64,000 nt of DNA from Dactylorhiza incarnata (GCA_033032865.1 JAWHQI010000051.1:11178001-11242000); one strand, 5' to 3'; numbered from the stretch's first letter, positions 33,036 to 44,429 are shown. A program made the numbers and translations. Notes: a model not told the origin generated them from the sequence alone.

Positions 33036-33526
33036 CGCCACGATCTCTTGAAGCCGCGCGTTCTCCGCGACCTGCTCTTTATGTTTGTTTTCTATATATT
33101 TCTGAGCGGAAACCAACCACCTGTACGATAAAGCCATGAAGTGATTGGCCGCAAACCCCCATGCACCGGCTTGTGCAGCCAGCCGGGGAAGCTCTTCTTC
33201 AGGAACTTTTTTCAACTTCTTTAAGGTCTTTCGACCATACATCGCGGCCCCGGCAGCTAGCGCATGGCGGTTAGTTTTCTCACTAGCCTATGAAGGAAGT
33301 GCGGTGGATACCCGGATGCGGCTTCCGTCCCTGTGCCAAAGGACAGTTGGGTTGCCCTGCAGATCGGGCGGGTTCCCGCAGGAACGTAGAAGCTCGAATT
33401 CATCAGAAGAGGTTGGGCTCTCTTCCTCAGATGATGGCGACCTATTTTGCTGCTGCCTCCTTTCCCTCTGGGTCAAAACCGGACCGGCTGGGGTGACCGG
33501 CTTGTTCTCGGGGACAATATGGGCAG

Positions 33527-33599
33527 CTGTAAGATGAAATCAAAAGTTTGACTAAGACAGTCCGCGCGGTCATATACAGGCGGGTTGAGAAGAACTTAC
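33527..33599 (-). other. Intron 1 of D antisense gene 1
   Basis: GTAAGTTCTTCTC...CATCTTACAG on the minus strand, 73 bp, with near-consensus plant splice sites. Removing it restores the frame from exon 1 to exon 2. Confidence 0.72.
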
Positions 33600-34346
33600 T
33601 ATGTTGGGGGAAGACGTCCTCCAGCTCTGAGAACAGCGGAATGTAATGATTGATATCTAACTGCTCGTTCTCGAGGAACGCGAAGGTGTCCGACTCGATC
33701 TTCCCGACTTGAGGAGCTTGGAAAACTTCTTCCCCCCGAACTTGCGGTTCGACTTGCAACAGTCTGAGATTGCCTTCGAACATTACAAACCGCTCCGACC
33801 AGTTCGAGACCTTGTTCGCCAAATTAACGACCTTCAGTCCGTGACAACCAAAGTAGAGATGCCCCCTGAAAGTTGAAGTCCCCACGTCGGGGACAGCCTG
33901 CACCGAAAAGAATTTCCTGAATAGATCAATGGAAAATCTCATCCTCTCGAACCGCAGATACGAAATAAAGCTATATATGGATGCTATGCAGTTCGGTGAA
34001 AGCTGGCCGGGTACAACCCCATAGTGGTAAAAAATGGCGATGACTTCAAGTGGCAGCGGAAACTTGAAGCCATATTCAAAATGGTCGACAGGAACGGCTA
34101 TCTGATGCGGGTTGGAAGAGTTGATCTGCTCGTCGCGCAAAGGGAGCCGCACGAGCAGATCACTCCCTGCCATGTGTCTTGCAATGAATTCTTCTAGCTC
34201 GGTCTGGGTGAGACGGCACTCCTGGTGGTCCGCCGAGTGAAAGGCCAAGGCCGCATCTGTTCGAACGGCTTTAACCTTGACAGGTCGCTGCGATTTGGAC
34301 TTAGATCGCGCCATTTGAAATCGTAAAAATGACTTCGAAAGGTCCC

Positions 34347-34354
34347 TACTTATA
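34347..34354 (-). promoter_or_regulatory. Possible TATA box of D antisense gene 1
   Basis: CTATAAGTAGGG on the minus strand, about 33 bp upstream of the ATG at 34314. The leader would be very short, so this is only a candidate. Confidence 0.35.
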
Positions 34355-34680
34355 GATTTTGACGATCTGCAAATAGTAAAATTATATCGCGGCTACACAT
34401 TCTAACCGCGCGGTTAACAGTCTGCATGATCAGATTTGCCAGAAAAACAAAAGAACCAAAGGCATTCAGGAAATCAGGTGCAAACATACATCACAGATCG
34501 CGCGACCTGTAATCAGTTCAGATAAAACATAGAGGATCTAAACAGAATACAAAGTACAGCGATTAAACAAGAACCTGCACGGGTTATTCAAATAAAAGAC
34601 ATAAAGCAGAAAGAACCATTGTCTAACAGAGGTCAAATCAACAAGCCGCACTCAAAATACAAATTGTTCTAAAAAGCCGT

Positions 34681-36844
34681 TCACGGCTGGCGGTGTTTGG
34701 GGGAGACATCCTCTCTATGAAGCCGCGCGACCTGATCGCTAGTAGTGTTCAGAAGAGAGTAAATCTGGCTGGTATGATAATGGATGTGGTTGATAGTGCT
34801 ATGAAGCCGCCCGGCATCCCTTTCAACCCGCGTAGCAGTAATCATACGAGGGGTTCCGGTGGCCTCATTGATCATTGGGTCAGCCGCTCTAACCGGGGGA
34901 GGATTCGAGCCCACCCCAACAGTCGGGCGGCTAGAAACTTGCATCCCATCATTCATACTTCGCCGGCCTCCCGCGACTTCTCTAGTTAGCCGCAAAAATT
35001 TATCCTGATAATATTTTGAGTCATCCTCAAACTTGGCAGACATTCTCTTCTCCTTCTCGAACTGAGCGGTCAGAGTAGCGACTTGAGCAACCTTGGCTTT
35101 CTTCTCAGTCTCCACTGCAGCTCGCGCGGCCTCAAGCTGCATCTCCAGACCTTTCTCCCTATCTGTCCTGGATCTCCTGTCGGTCTCCATCTGTGCCTTC
35201 AGCGCCTCTTCAGCCTTCTTCCTTGCCTTTTGCTCGGCCTCCAGAACGGTCCGAGTGGTTGATTCCCGGTCTTCCACCTCCTTCAAGCGGACCCTCAGGT
35301 TTGCTAAGTCCTCCTCGAGATGATCAAACAATAGCTGCCCTTCTCACGAAGCCGCTGCATAGGTCAACACTGGGGGGACTAATGGAGGCAGGATGGCCTC
35401 GAGGTCGCCCAGCTTCACAGTTTGATCTTCGCTCTCTACAAGAAACCGCGCGGTTATATAAAGCAAGAGCATGCAGCGCTATACATATATAAAAAATGTA
35501 CATATATATAAGATCAATGCCTGGGCTCACAGGCCGCTTAGACTGTTCCGTGTCCTTCCTCCGTTGTTGTTCACGCTAGAGTCTATCTTTACTCTGCCTA
35601 GCGGAAGAGGACCAGGCCGCTAAAGGGAAAAAGCTCGGCGGCGGGTTCAGTAATTTATTTTGATGAGGCCGCGGAATGAAGAAACTGACAGCTTTATAAC
35701 CCGCGGGGCGCTTACCTGGCGTAAAGGGATCAGGCCGCAGCGGCTTGTTTAAAACCCGTCTCGCCTCCTCCTCCTTCACCATCATTATCTCTTTCCCGGT
35801 CATCGCCGGGGAAACCTCCTCCCGCGCTTTCAGCACCTCCTCGAGTTCCTTCGCTCTCTGCTCGACCTCCAGGGCGGCCCGAGTAGCAGCTTCTCGCTCT
35901 TCGACCTCCTTCTGAGCGGGCTCCTCAGGCCGGGCTGTGTTATCTATAGGAGGGTCAGTTTGCTTTGAAGTCACCGGGCTGTGGAGAATCTTATCTCGGC
36001 TCTCCAGCTCATCCATCTTCTTAAAGATTCCATCAAATGATAAACTGCTCGCCGAGTCCGGAAGCAGAACGCCCGATTTCACATCAGGGGTAGCCGACGA
36101 GTCATTCAATTTAGCGGATGGGGTAGTCGCTAGGCCAGGCTCCTCTTTCAGTCGCAGATTGGTTTGGAGGCGGGACTCGGCCGGTTTCTTAAAAGTCGCC
36201 CTTTCCTTGGATGCTAGCCACTTAACCCTCTTGGTTATTCGATCGGTCACTGAGCCGGTCTTCTTTCTTTTCTTCCCTTCCTTACCCAAAGCTGGACTAA
36301 TTTATTTGGAGGGGCTTGGATAATCGTCCACAGATAGAGGGGTAATCAGGTCGCCTGGCTTCGGAGAGCTAACCGCCTCCTCCCCCATATCCTTGACTAA
36401 CAATTGAGGATTCCCGGATGGGCTGATTTCCATACCAAACGAGTTAGTCTCGCCGACTTTCTTTGAAGGGCTGCCAGAATCCACTTTACTAGAGGGGACG
36501 GCCTCCCCTTTATTCAGCGGGCTGACGGCCTGTAGGCCGAGGTCGCCTGAAGGAATCAACGAGTCACTGGGAGGAAGCCCCGAGCTATCCGCTGCTGGCT
36601 CTGCAGGAGTCTTGGGGATAGTTAAGTCCACAACGGACTTTGAAATATCTGTTGCGGGCTTTTCAGACCGCTCTTCCTTCTTCCGATCTCTCCTGTGCCA
36701 CCTCTCCTTTTCTTTCTTCCTTTTCTGGTCTCCTTCTCCAACTTTCTTCGGCTTCTCCACTATATCGTGCTTTTGGCTTTCCTCCCCTTTCTTTTTATCT
36801 CTAGCAGGGACCACGCGGTCTATAACAGTCGCTAAGAAGTCCAT
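34681..36844 (-). pseudogene. D antisense unit 2: basic and coiled-coil protein, degraded
   Basis: Open segments 36844-36302, 36289-35576 and 35331-34681. The first two share one frame, interrupted by a single TAA at 36304-36302. The N-terminal part (MDFLATVIDRVVPARDKKKG) is strongly basic. Next comes a P/S-rich stretch with repeated 'SP.K', then coiled coil (EEREAATRAALEVEQRAKEL). The last segment is a second coiled coil (EEDLANLRVRLKEVEDR; TRTVLEAEQKARKKAEEAL). Probable introns are 35715-35620 (GTAAGC...CTTTAG) and 35530-35436 (GTGAGC...TTGTAG), but the phases do not all agree, so the copy is decayed or the model incomplete. A possible TATA box (TATAAGA) lies at 36947-36941. The function is unknown. 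Confidence 0.5.
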
Positions 36845-37032
36845 TGCTGTTGAATCTCCGGTTTTAAAAATTCTAACCGCAACTGGTGAGTAGTATCCCG
36901 TAATTTCAGAAAAAATTCTGCAGAATGAGTTCTCAGGCTCTCTTATAGAGTTCAGTATAAGTCGGATGCGGCCTCTCGGCTAAAGCTAAGATTTTCGATA
37001 TTTTCTTGAGATTTGAAAATATGCGGGGATTA

Positions 37033-37806
37033 TGTTTACCCGAAAAATTGCTTCTCGGGTTGAATCATTCTCAGGCCGGGCGGGCTTCTAAATCAAGCCG
37101 CTGGGTCCCAAGATCAGCGGCTCTCAGTCCAAGGTAAACTAAGCCGGGCGGTCTGATGTCGCTTCTGACCGCCCCCAAGATTGAAAATTGTCAGAACCCA
37201 AGGCAAGAAGGCGACCCACGGTCTCAGATCGGAGACCGCCCGGGTTTTATCGTGAAGATCGGCCAAGGTCACGTCCAGAAGGCAGGCCACGGTCTCAAGT
37301 CAGAAGCCGCTCGTTTTGCATCATCTCCTTGGTCACGACATCTTCATCCTTTGGTCAGACGGGTCGGAAGGGCAATCCGCCAAGCCGCGCAGCTTCTTTC
37401 TTTTCTTCTTTGTGTATCCCGTCACCGCCTGCCCGTTTCTCCTGTACCCGGGCAGGCGGTTATTTTATCCCTGCCCATTCGGGCAGGCCCCCGAGCCTAT
37501 AAATAGGGGGCGGCACTGATCACTACGCATGCACACTCGAATCCAGGAGCTCGCTTGTTTGAGCTGCGGTCTCGAGCTTCTCGTCTTGCGGACTGTCTGA
37601 CCGGCCGGCTTCTTCTTTACTGCATTTGTAACCCGCTGTAATCGCTTCTTTTTAATCAAAGGAAAGCCCGTCACAAGAGTGGCATTCGCCGTGATGGGCG
37701 AAGTCTGGCCTTGATCGCTGCCAGCGGTCTCACCTTCTCAACCCAAAAAGTAACCGGGAACCCGCAGCCTCCGATTTCCTTCGGAGGTGCGATTTTGGAC
37801 TCAACA
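37033..37806 (+). repeat. D 3' LTR, 774 bp
   Basis: TGTTTACCCG...GGACTCAACA, preceded by 'gcggggatta'. U3 carries CCGGGCGG/CCGCCCGG motifs and two hairpins upstream of the TATA box: CCGCCTGCCCG (37425-37435) with CGGGCAGGCGG (37449-37459), and CCTGCCC (37470-37476) with GGGCAGG (37481-37487). Confidence 0.92.
37498..37505 (+). promoter_or_regulatory. D 3' LTR TATA box
   Basis: TATAAATA within CCTATAAATAGGGGG, 11 bases after the second U3 hairpin. Confidence 0.75.
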
Positions 37807-38680
37807 TTGGAAATCCTTACCTACGTAATCACTGTTGAAAGCCCACTTGAGCCTACCTTTCCTCCTTGTTTAGCTCCACTAAAAATTTAACCAAAGCCAT
37901 AAGGCCGAACCTATTTGCGCACCAACCGATGAGCTGAAAGAAATTTCTATTTCGATCACATTTGGTGTCATCTGTGTTATGTATGGCAGCTTTGATTTAG
38001 CTAAAGAAGCCGTTTTATTGTGCTAAAAAAATGTTATTTTGTCGAAAAGAGAAAAGAAAAAAATAAATAAATAGGTTGTGTAAAAATAATTTCTCTCGGC
38101 AAATTCTATTTATATCTGGCTCAGCACGCACCTAGTGTTCAGTTGAAGTCTGGGGGTGTCGTATAATTACTGAAAATTTTGTATTGGTGATTGTTATTAT
38201 CTTGAGTGCTCAGGTTGTGTTAAGTGCGATTCCCATCGTCCTTCTACTTACCTAGCTTATACTCAACCTAAGCCCAATAATTGCCTATCAGTCCTATTGA
38301 TTTTAGACACGAGTCATCTCATGCAGTAGAGAGAGTGCGGACGTGCAAGCCTATGGACACCGACTTTGATGGATTTCTTAGGAGTTTGTCCCTAGCTTCG
38401 ATTCGAGTATTACTTTACTCATTAGTCACGCTATTTTCACTTTTGCGCGACCGAAAGATTCACCAGGATTCACCATCCAAGTAGATTAAATTTCAATTTA
38501 CTGTTTTAGAAATAATTAGATACAATCTTGAGTTTAATTCTGTTCTAATGCATTTCTATGCGCGAGAGCATGCGACTTCGCATTGTTCTCTACCGCTCAA
38601 ACTCATGCTAACATTCAATTGTTCCGACAGGAGAGCTGAGTAGTTTGCCCGATACGTGCAAATGGTTAAGTTTGGGGGTG
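37807..38680 (+). other. A 3' internal region and polypurine tract
   Basis: Continues the A sequence after D. It holds two Athila-type purine motifs, 'gttgaagtctgggggtgt' (38143-38160) and 'aagtttgggggtg' ending at 38680. The latter abuts the 3' LTR and is the likely plus-strand primer. No coding potential. Matches 62261-63110 of J on the other strand. Confidence 0.75.
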
Positions 38681-38689
38681 TGATGAGTC

Positions 38690-38691
<2 letters not shown>

Positions 38692-38740
<49 letters not shown>
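38692..38740. repeat. AT dinucleotide microsatellite
   Basis: About 24 uninterrupted AT units inside the start of the A 3' LTR; the related LTRs of I and J have only 'ccatttatata' there. Confidence 0.9.
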
Positions 38741-38743
<3 letters not shown>

Positions 38744-39335
38744 GACTCATTTGGGCTGATATTCTAGTCTTTGCACCACATTTTAGGCACGTTTTCATTC
38801 ATATCTATTATTCCATGCTAGGTGCACTATTAAGCTCATTTCGGTGTGCAATTGCATTCCTTGTTGTTGGGGGTAAGCACATGGTGCTCCCCTTCCCTTC
38901 TTTTATGTTTTTTTGATGTTGGACGTGTATTCCCAGCTGTTATATCTTGTATGCAGGTGACCTGATCGTCCCATTTTCCCCAGAAGTAATTTCTGTGCAT
39001 ATCGCACGGTCGTGCGTTTCCTTGACGCACGGTCGACTGCGGTCGTGCGTTTGTGTCTGGGCAGAAAATGGAGCGTCGGAGTTTACTCGTGCGTTTTGAC
39101 GCACGTGCGAATTCGCCCGTGGGTGAGTAAAATGCACGGTCGACCTGTGTCTTTGTGATTTCAGAGCGTCGGAGTTTACCCGTGCGTTTGAATGCTCGGG
39201 CAGTATTGGTCGTGCGTGAGCAAAACGCACGGGCGGCACAGCTTCTTCCCCAAGCCATATTTTATCCGTTAATATCGCACGGTCTGCGCACGGTCATGCG
39301 TTCGACCGTGCGTGACCATTTTTCAGCCTGTTTGG

Positions 39336-39343
39336 TATAAAAA
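39336..39343 (+). promoter_or_regulatory. A 3' LTR TATA box
   Basis: TATAAAAA in GGTATAAAAAGCAGG, just after the palindrome array. Confidence 0.65.
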
Positions 39344-40236
39344 GCAGGAATCGAGGCAGTCAAGGAGGAGAGCGATTGGAGGCGGACTTGAGCGATTCAG
39401 AGAGTGGGAAATCACTTCCTTCCCGCTGCTCTTGAGGGCTGAAGGCTTCCCCTTCATCTCCACCACCATAGAGGCTATTTTCGGTGATTTCCACCTCCAT
39501 CCTTCCATCCAGGAGCACTAGGAAGCTTTCTCCACCATTAGCTCAAGCATTCCTCGCCGAGAGATCAGAGAAGTGCTGAAGATCGTAGGAGCGGTGACAG
39601 CCTCCTTCGAGCCAAGCTCACCATCTGAGGGCCGATTTCGGAGAGAGCCCGACAACCTCTCATTCCGGCCGTGAACCCAAGACGTGACTTCTTCTTTGTG
39701 GTCCTCTCTAACCTTTTATGCTTGAACTTCTTTGTTGTTGTTTTATGAATGCTTGTTAAGTTAATCTTAAGGATTATTGCTTGTGTTCATATGCAATGAT
39801 GTTGTGATGGCATGAATAACCCTTTTTCCTGGTGATTTCTGAGTTTCGTTGTGTGTGAAGCCACTAGAAATTGCTAGTAGTGATGTTTAGATAAGAGGTG
39901 TTTGCGACCCTCAACCGTCATAGTTACATTCCGTCCACGCGCCTTCCAAAGCACGGCATCGCGGCCGTTGCATCCATCTCGCATTGCAAAGTGGAGTTTT
40001 GACCCGCATCTCTCTTTATTCTGCAATAGCATAGGATCCCAAACCAAATCTCCCGTTGTTACTTATTAACCCTTTTAACAGATTTCCTGGTTTGAGCAAA
40101 TCGTACTACCCAACTTGCGGTCCTTTGAGAACGATATTCGGGGAGTTCCTCCCTTTTTAATTACTTGAGCGACCGATGCACTGCCGTCGTAACGCATTTC
40201 GTGCCTGCTAATTAGCAGTGCCGAATTTGCGCATCA

Positions 40237-42460
40237 ATACTCATATCAAATTCACTTTCCATCATTTTTACAACATAATTACACAACTCTTCAATAGTGG
40301 CTCCAAAAATAATATCATCAACATAAATTTGTAAAACAATTAAATCATCATCAACTTGCTTAATGAAGAGTGTACAATCAACACCACCCATTTTAAAACC
40401 ATTTTGTAATAAATATATAGTCAATCTATCATACCATGCTCGTGGTGCTTGTTTTATCCTATACAAAGCTTTTAGCAATCTATATACGCGATTAGGAAAT
40501 TTTTCAATTATAAATCCTGGGGGTTGTTCAACATAAACATCTTCTTTAATCAACCCGTTTAAAAATGTGGTTTTAATATCCATTTGCAATAATTTAAATC
40601 TTTTATGACTAGCAAATGCAACAAAAATTCTAACTGCTTCCAATCGTGCTACGGGTGCAAATGTTTCATCAAAATCTACCCCTTCAATTTGATTATATCC
40701 TTTCGCTACAAGCCTAGCTTTGTTTCTAGTGACCCTAGAGTCACTATCTAATTTATTTTTGAAAACCCATTTGACTCCTACCACTGGATGATCACTAGGT
40801 CAATCAACAAGAATCCAAACTTTATTTCTTTCAAATTGGTTAAGTTCTTCATTCATAGCTAGAAACCAAGATTCATCATTTAAAGCGGTGGCAACATCTT
40901 TTGGTTCTATATTTGAGACAAAACATAAATTTGAAAAACTTTCATGTAAACTAGAACGTGTACGTACCCCACTTGTTGGTTCTCCAATAACAAATTCTTG
41001 TGGATGATCTTTTGAGAACCTTAGCTCGGTTGGAGGTACATATCCTTGTTCTTCTTCTTCTTCACCACCTTTTTCGTCTTCTTTCTCTACTTTTTCTTCA
41101 TCATCATCATTTTTCCTCAGATTTTGTTCCACATCTTCTTCATTTTTCTCATTACCTGCAACTTTAGTATTTTCTACACAAGAAATGTTTTCATCAAATT
41201 TTACATGAATAGATTCTTCAACCACTTTAGTACGTTTATTATAAACTCTACAGGCCTTGCTAGTTGAAGAATAACCAATGAAAATTCCTTCATCACATTT
41301 TTCATCAAATTTACCTAAGTTATCTTTTGTATTAAAAAAAAGCATTTACAACCAAAAACTTTAAAGTAAGATACATTTGGTTTTCTTTGAAAATAAATTT
41401 CATAAGGAGTTAATTGTAATGTAGGACGAATCATGACACGATTAATAATATAGCTTGCAGTACTAACGGCTTCGGCCCTAAAATATTTTGGCAATTTAAA
41501 CTCACAAAGCATAGTACGTCCTAATTCTTGAAGTGTTCTATTTTTCCTCTCCACTACACCATTTTGCTGTGGTGTGCGAGGAGCGGAAAATTCGTGTTTT
41601 ATCCCAAATTCATTACAATATGAAATAAAATTTTCATTATCAAGGTCTCCTCCATGATCTGGTCTAATGCATTTTACTTTTAAATCAAGTTTATTTTGAA
41701 TACGTGAAATTAGTTTTACAAATTCATCAAAAGCATCAGATTTTGAATTTAAAAACAATGTCCAACAAAATCTAGAATAATCATCAATAATAACAAATGT
41801 ATATTTTCTACCTCCTAGACTTTGTGTAGTAATTGGACCAAACAAGTCCATATGTAATAATTGTAAAGGTCTAGTAGTAGAAATAACATTTTTGCTTTTA
41901 AAAGATGATTTTGTAAACTTTTCTTTTTGGCATGGTGAACATAATGAAGAAAGCTTTCCATTCAAATTTGGTAAACCTTTTATTATTTTATTTTTAGAAA
42001 GCTTTACTATGCGTTTAGCACTAGAATGTCCTAGTCTCCTATGCCATAATTCAAGTTCATCATTCTTTGAAATAAAACATTTAAGTGTAGAATGAGATAA
42101 ATCATGAAAAGTGATTGTATAGACATTGTTTATTCTTGGTGCAGTAAGTGCTATTTCAATAATTTTGCAAAGGTTTGAGCTAGAGTCAAATAAAACATTT
42201 AGATTTTTATCACATAGCTGACTAATAGAAATTAAATTATGTTTCAAACCTTTAACATATAAAACATTTGAAATTTTAAATTCTTCGTTACCTACTACTC
42301 CAATGCCTTTGACTTTACCCTTGCCATTATCTCCAAATGTCACTGTTCCACCTTTGTTCATCTCCAGGCTAAGGAACTTTGATTTATCGCCCGTCATGTG
42401 TTTTGAACATCCAGAGTCCAAATACCACACGTCTTCCTTGTTCCTAGCCTGCACGCACAC
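40237..42460 (-). pseudogene. pol: E pol: protease, integrase, partial reverse transcriptase
   Basis: The frame opens right after a UAG that ends gag. Protease: VWYLDSGCSKHMTGD (D-S-G) at the start. GAG-pre-integrase and zinc module: ELWHRRLGHSSAKR and CSPCQKEKF. Integrase core: LHMDLFGPI, RPDHGGDLDNENF and GVVERKNRT (D, D, E), to about 41340, where a small frameshift occurs (FFLIQK to LFFNTKDNLGKFD). After an acidic linker with 13 or more E residues comes RT: NKVWILVD, then a short break at 40785-40800, [34 protein letters not shown] and the catalytic [11 protein letters not shown] is cut off after MESEFDMS by element A. The two frameshifts and the insertion make it inactive. Confidence 0.9.
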
Positions 42461-44429
42461 CTAAAAAGATGATGAGAGTAAAGATCTGGTTACCCAAGTG
42501 GTCCCTCCCATGGTATAGGTGGACGCCTTAGGTACCCAAATTTGTTTAATGTGAACTTTTCTTTTCTTCCAACATGAGCCCGAGATGTGACCAAATCGAT
42601 GACATTTGGCACATACAATGAATGGTGAGGAACCATTTTCAATGGTTTCTCTGGACTCTTGCTGGAGGAAACATCTTTATGTGTGGACTTAGAAAAATTA
42701 TCATTTTGAAAAATAAGTTTTCTTAACCTAGAGCTGTCGCTGGTTCCGACATCAGCTGTCGGAAATTTCCGTCAGCTTCCAGAGCTTCCAGAAATGTATC
42801 CTAGCCCAAATTTTACTGTCCCATGGCATTGGTTGGCTAAAATCATATCCAGAGATTTTTTTCCAACATCAAATTTTCCAATTGCCATGTTCAACTCATT
42901 TACTTTGGACTTTAAAATTGAATTTTCTCTTACTATCATGCCACATCTATTTGCAACATTTTTCTTATAATTCTCTAATTGAGAATGAGAGGTTTTAACA
43001 ACTTTTTCTAAGTCCTTTTTCTCTTTTAGAAGTTGATCAATTTTTTGATCGGACTTAGAAATAGTGTTTTCAAGTTCTTTTATCCTTGTCGAAGAGTGAT
43101 CACACTCTTGACAAATTACCTTCTCTTTCTCAATAGTTTTCAACTCATTTGATAATTTTTTATTCACTTTTAAAAGACCTTTATTTTCAGATTTTAAAAA
43201 ATCAATTTCCTTTAGGCTTTTATCCAAAAATTTGCATGTTTTCATAAATTCAGAATATCAATCATCATAAGACGGAGGAGTTACCTCAGTGTCGCTTTGG
43301 ACACTGCAATCGTCGTCAGATGACGCATTTTCTTTCCCCATCAAGCATACATTTGCTTCTTCTTTATCTTCATCGCTAGCTTCACTTGAGCCTTCAGAAG
43401 TTGTGTCATCCCAAGTCTCCGCCTTCAGAACCTTCTTTTTGAAATTCTTATCGTGCCTCTTCTCTTTCTGCTCTCTCAGATATTTTGGGCACTTGCTTAT
43501 GATATGACCAATCTTCTTGCAATGGTAGCACTCCGGTAGCGGACGCTCCTCTTCATTCTCCATTTTTCCTTTGCCTTTTTGGTAGACAAAATCGTTCATT
43601 TTGAAAAATCTTTTAAATGAATTTCTCCTCTCCAGATTTCTCAAAAACTTTTTAAAGTTCCTCACAAATAGTCCTTCCTCATCTTCCTCACTTTCTTCAG
43701 ATTCAGTCTCAACTTCCCTTCTTGATTTCAACGCCAAGCTCTTCTTTTTGGACTCCAAATTGTACTCTTGGCTTTGAATCTTCAACTCCACTTCATTGGT
43801 TCTTAGATTCCCAATGAGGCTCTCCAATTGTAAGGTCTTAAGATCATGTGACTCAAAAATTGCAGTCGCTTTTGGATTGAACTTCGTGTGAAGTGATCTT
43901 AAGATTTTCCTTACTAAATCTCCATTGGAGAAAACCTTACCCAGCACCTTTGAATCGTTCACGATTTTAGTGAATCATGTGTACATTGTATCAATTTCTT
44001 CATCCACCTCCATTTTGAATCTTTCGAACTCTGACTCCATTGAAATAGCTTTGAATCCTTTACCTGCGAAGTACCTTCATGAGTGATTTCTAAAAGATTC
44101 CAAATTTCAAATGCAGTATCACAAGCACAAACTCTATTAAATTCAGTGCGATCTAGTGCGCAAAATAAGGCATTCATGGCTTTTGCATTGTTCTTACATT
44201 TTAATTTATCATTGTCATCCCACTTGTCTTTGGGTTTGACCATAGTTACATCTCCTACAACAAATGTTGGGGAAGTATAACTCGTCTCGACCATATTTCA
44301 AACTTCCATGTCGAGAGCTATTAGAAAACACCGCATTCGTGTTTTCCAATAGTTATAGTCTGTGCCCGTAAAAAGTGGTGGCCTACTAATTCCTTGCCCC
44401 TCAACGAATGCTTGATCATTGTGCGCCAT
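42461..44429 (-). pseudogene. gag: E gag
   Basis: Starts at the ATG at 44429 (MAHND..., as in F). TGA replaces a Trp codon just before the NMVETSYTSP segment (44294), and a frameshift lies near 43960. Recognisable parts: the copia Gag domain with RTEFNRVCACDTAFEIWNLL, then LQLESLIGNLRTNEVELK, the knuckle CYHCKKIGHIISKC (C-x2-C-x4-H-x4-C, near 43490-43535), and a long coiled coil (43245-42850). At 42776-42731 a palindromic segment interrupts the frame. A second knuckle, CAKCHRFGHISGSC, and the QIWVPKAST end follow. The frame finishes at TAG 42463-42461, immediately followed in phase by pol. Confidence 0.85.
42731..42776 (-). promoter_or_regulatory. E internal palindromic cluster in gag
   Basis: Plus strand: GAGCTGTCGC...TTCCGACATC, then GTCGGAAATTTCCG flanked by CTGTC-type arms. 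These are the motifs of the E U3 (45279-45500). F has an equivalent cluster at the same place in gag (50049-50086). Confidence 0.55.

Larger units (their letters stand above)
32463..34314 (-). pseudogene. D antisense gene 1: plant 'gypsy-type transposon' domain protein, three exons
   Basis: Exons 34314-33600, 33526-33036 and 32963-32463 on the minus strand, joined in phase (715, 491 and 501 bp, 569 codons with stop). Exon 1, from MARSKSKSQRP, encodes a globular domain (FKFPLPLEVIAIFYHYGVVPGQLSPN; FISYLRFERMRFSIDLFRKFF; FRGHLYFG; WSERFVMFEGN) that I recognise as the plant 'putative gypsy type transposon' family (PF04195-like). Exon 2 is hydrophilic. Exon 3 ends in long acidic D/E and serine stretches and a lysine cluster (VKKKKKKSAD). 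One in-frame TAG at 33290-33288 is the only disruption. Antisense ORFs here are described in Tat elements. The function is unknown; the composition suggests a nuclear or chromatin-associated protein, but that is inference. Confidence 0.72.
24021..37806 (+). mobile_element. D: Ty3/gypsy Tat-lineage element with antisense genes
   Basis: 13,786 bp flanked by the TSD TTGGA (24016-24020 and 37807-37811). Order on the plus strand: a full LTR in reverse orientation (24021-24793), 143 bp of forward LTR (24798-24940), gag, protease, RT, RNase H, a second RNase H, integrase, tandem repeats, two antisense units, and the 3' LTR (37033-37806). The dual RNase H and the antisense ORFs downstream of pol are known marks of the Tat lineage. 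The coding frame has several frameshifts. The empty site is visible in J (63123-63136), confirming a single insertion. Confidence 0.88.
3463..40236 (+). mobile_element. A: Athila-like Ty3/gypsy element without pol, carrying four nested elements
   Basis: The element's own DNA is in pieces: 3463-6298, 15235-15281, 22544-24020 and 37807-40236. R1 has split off the start of its 5' LTR. Order: 5' LTR (to 4412), tRNA-Asp PBS, gag, retropepsin-like domain, an extra C-terminal coding segment, the Athila-type motif at 23222-23256, a polypurine tract at 38669-38680 and the 3' LTR (38681-40236). No RT, RNase H or integrase is present in any piece, so it is non-autonomous. It is inserted in the RT gene of copia E; bases 40237-40241 (ATACT) should be the right TSD copy. 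Confidence 0.85.
38681..40236 (+). repeat. A 3' LTR, 1,556 bp
   Basis: TGATGAGTCC...TTTGCGCATCA. Eleven bases in there is an AT dinucleotide run (38692-38740). The U3 palindrome array (38998-39315) includes CGCACGGTC (39287-39295) with GACCGTGCG (39304-39312); the TATA box is at 39336-39343. ORFs in it (39312-39521) recur in the 5' LTR and are leader sequence, not genes. Confidence 0.92.

Noticed and set aside
32463..33242. Acidic ORF as a captured host gene
   Set aside because: It is the last exons of an antisense unit whose first exon has a domain known from Tat elements, and lies wholly within D; nothing indicates a host origin.
38656..38916. ORF with repeated YI residues and its antisense partner
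   Set aside because: A translation of the AT microsatellite.
41046..41267. Phenylalanine-rich ORF on the plus strand
   Set aside because: Antisense shadow of the acidic linker between integrase and RT of E.
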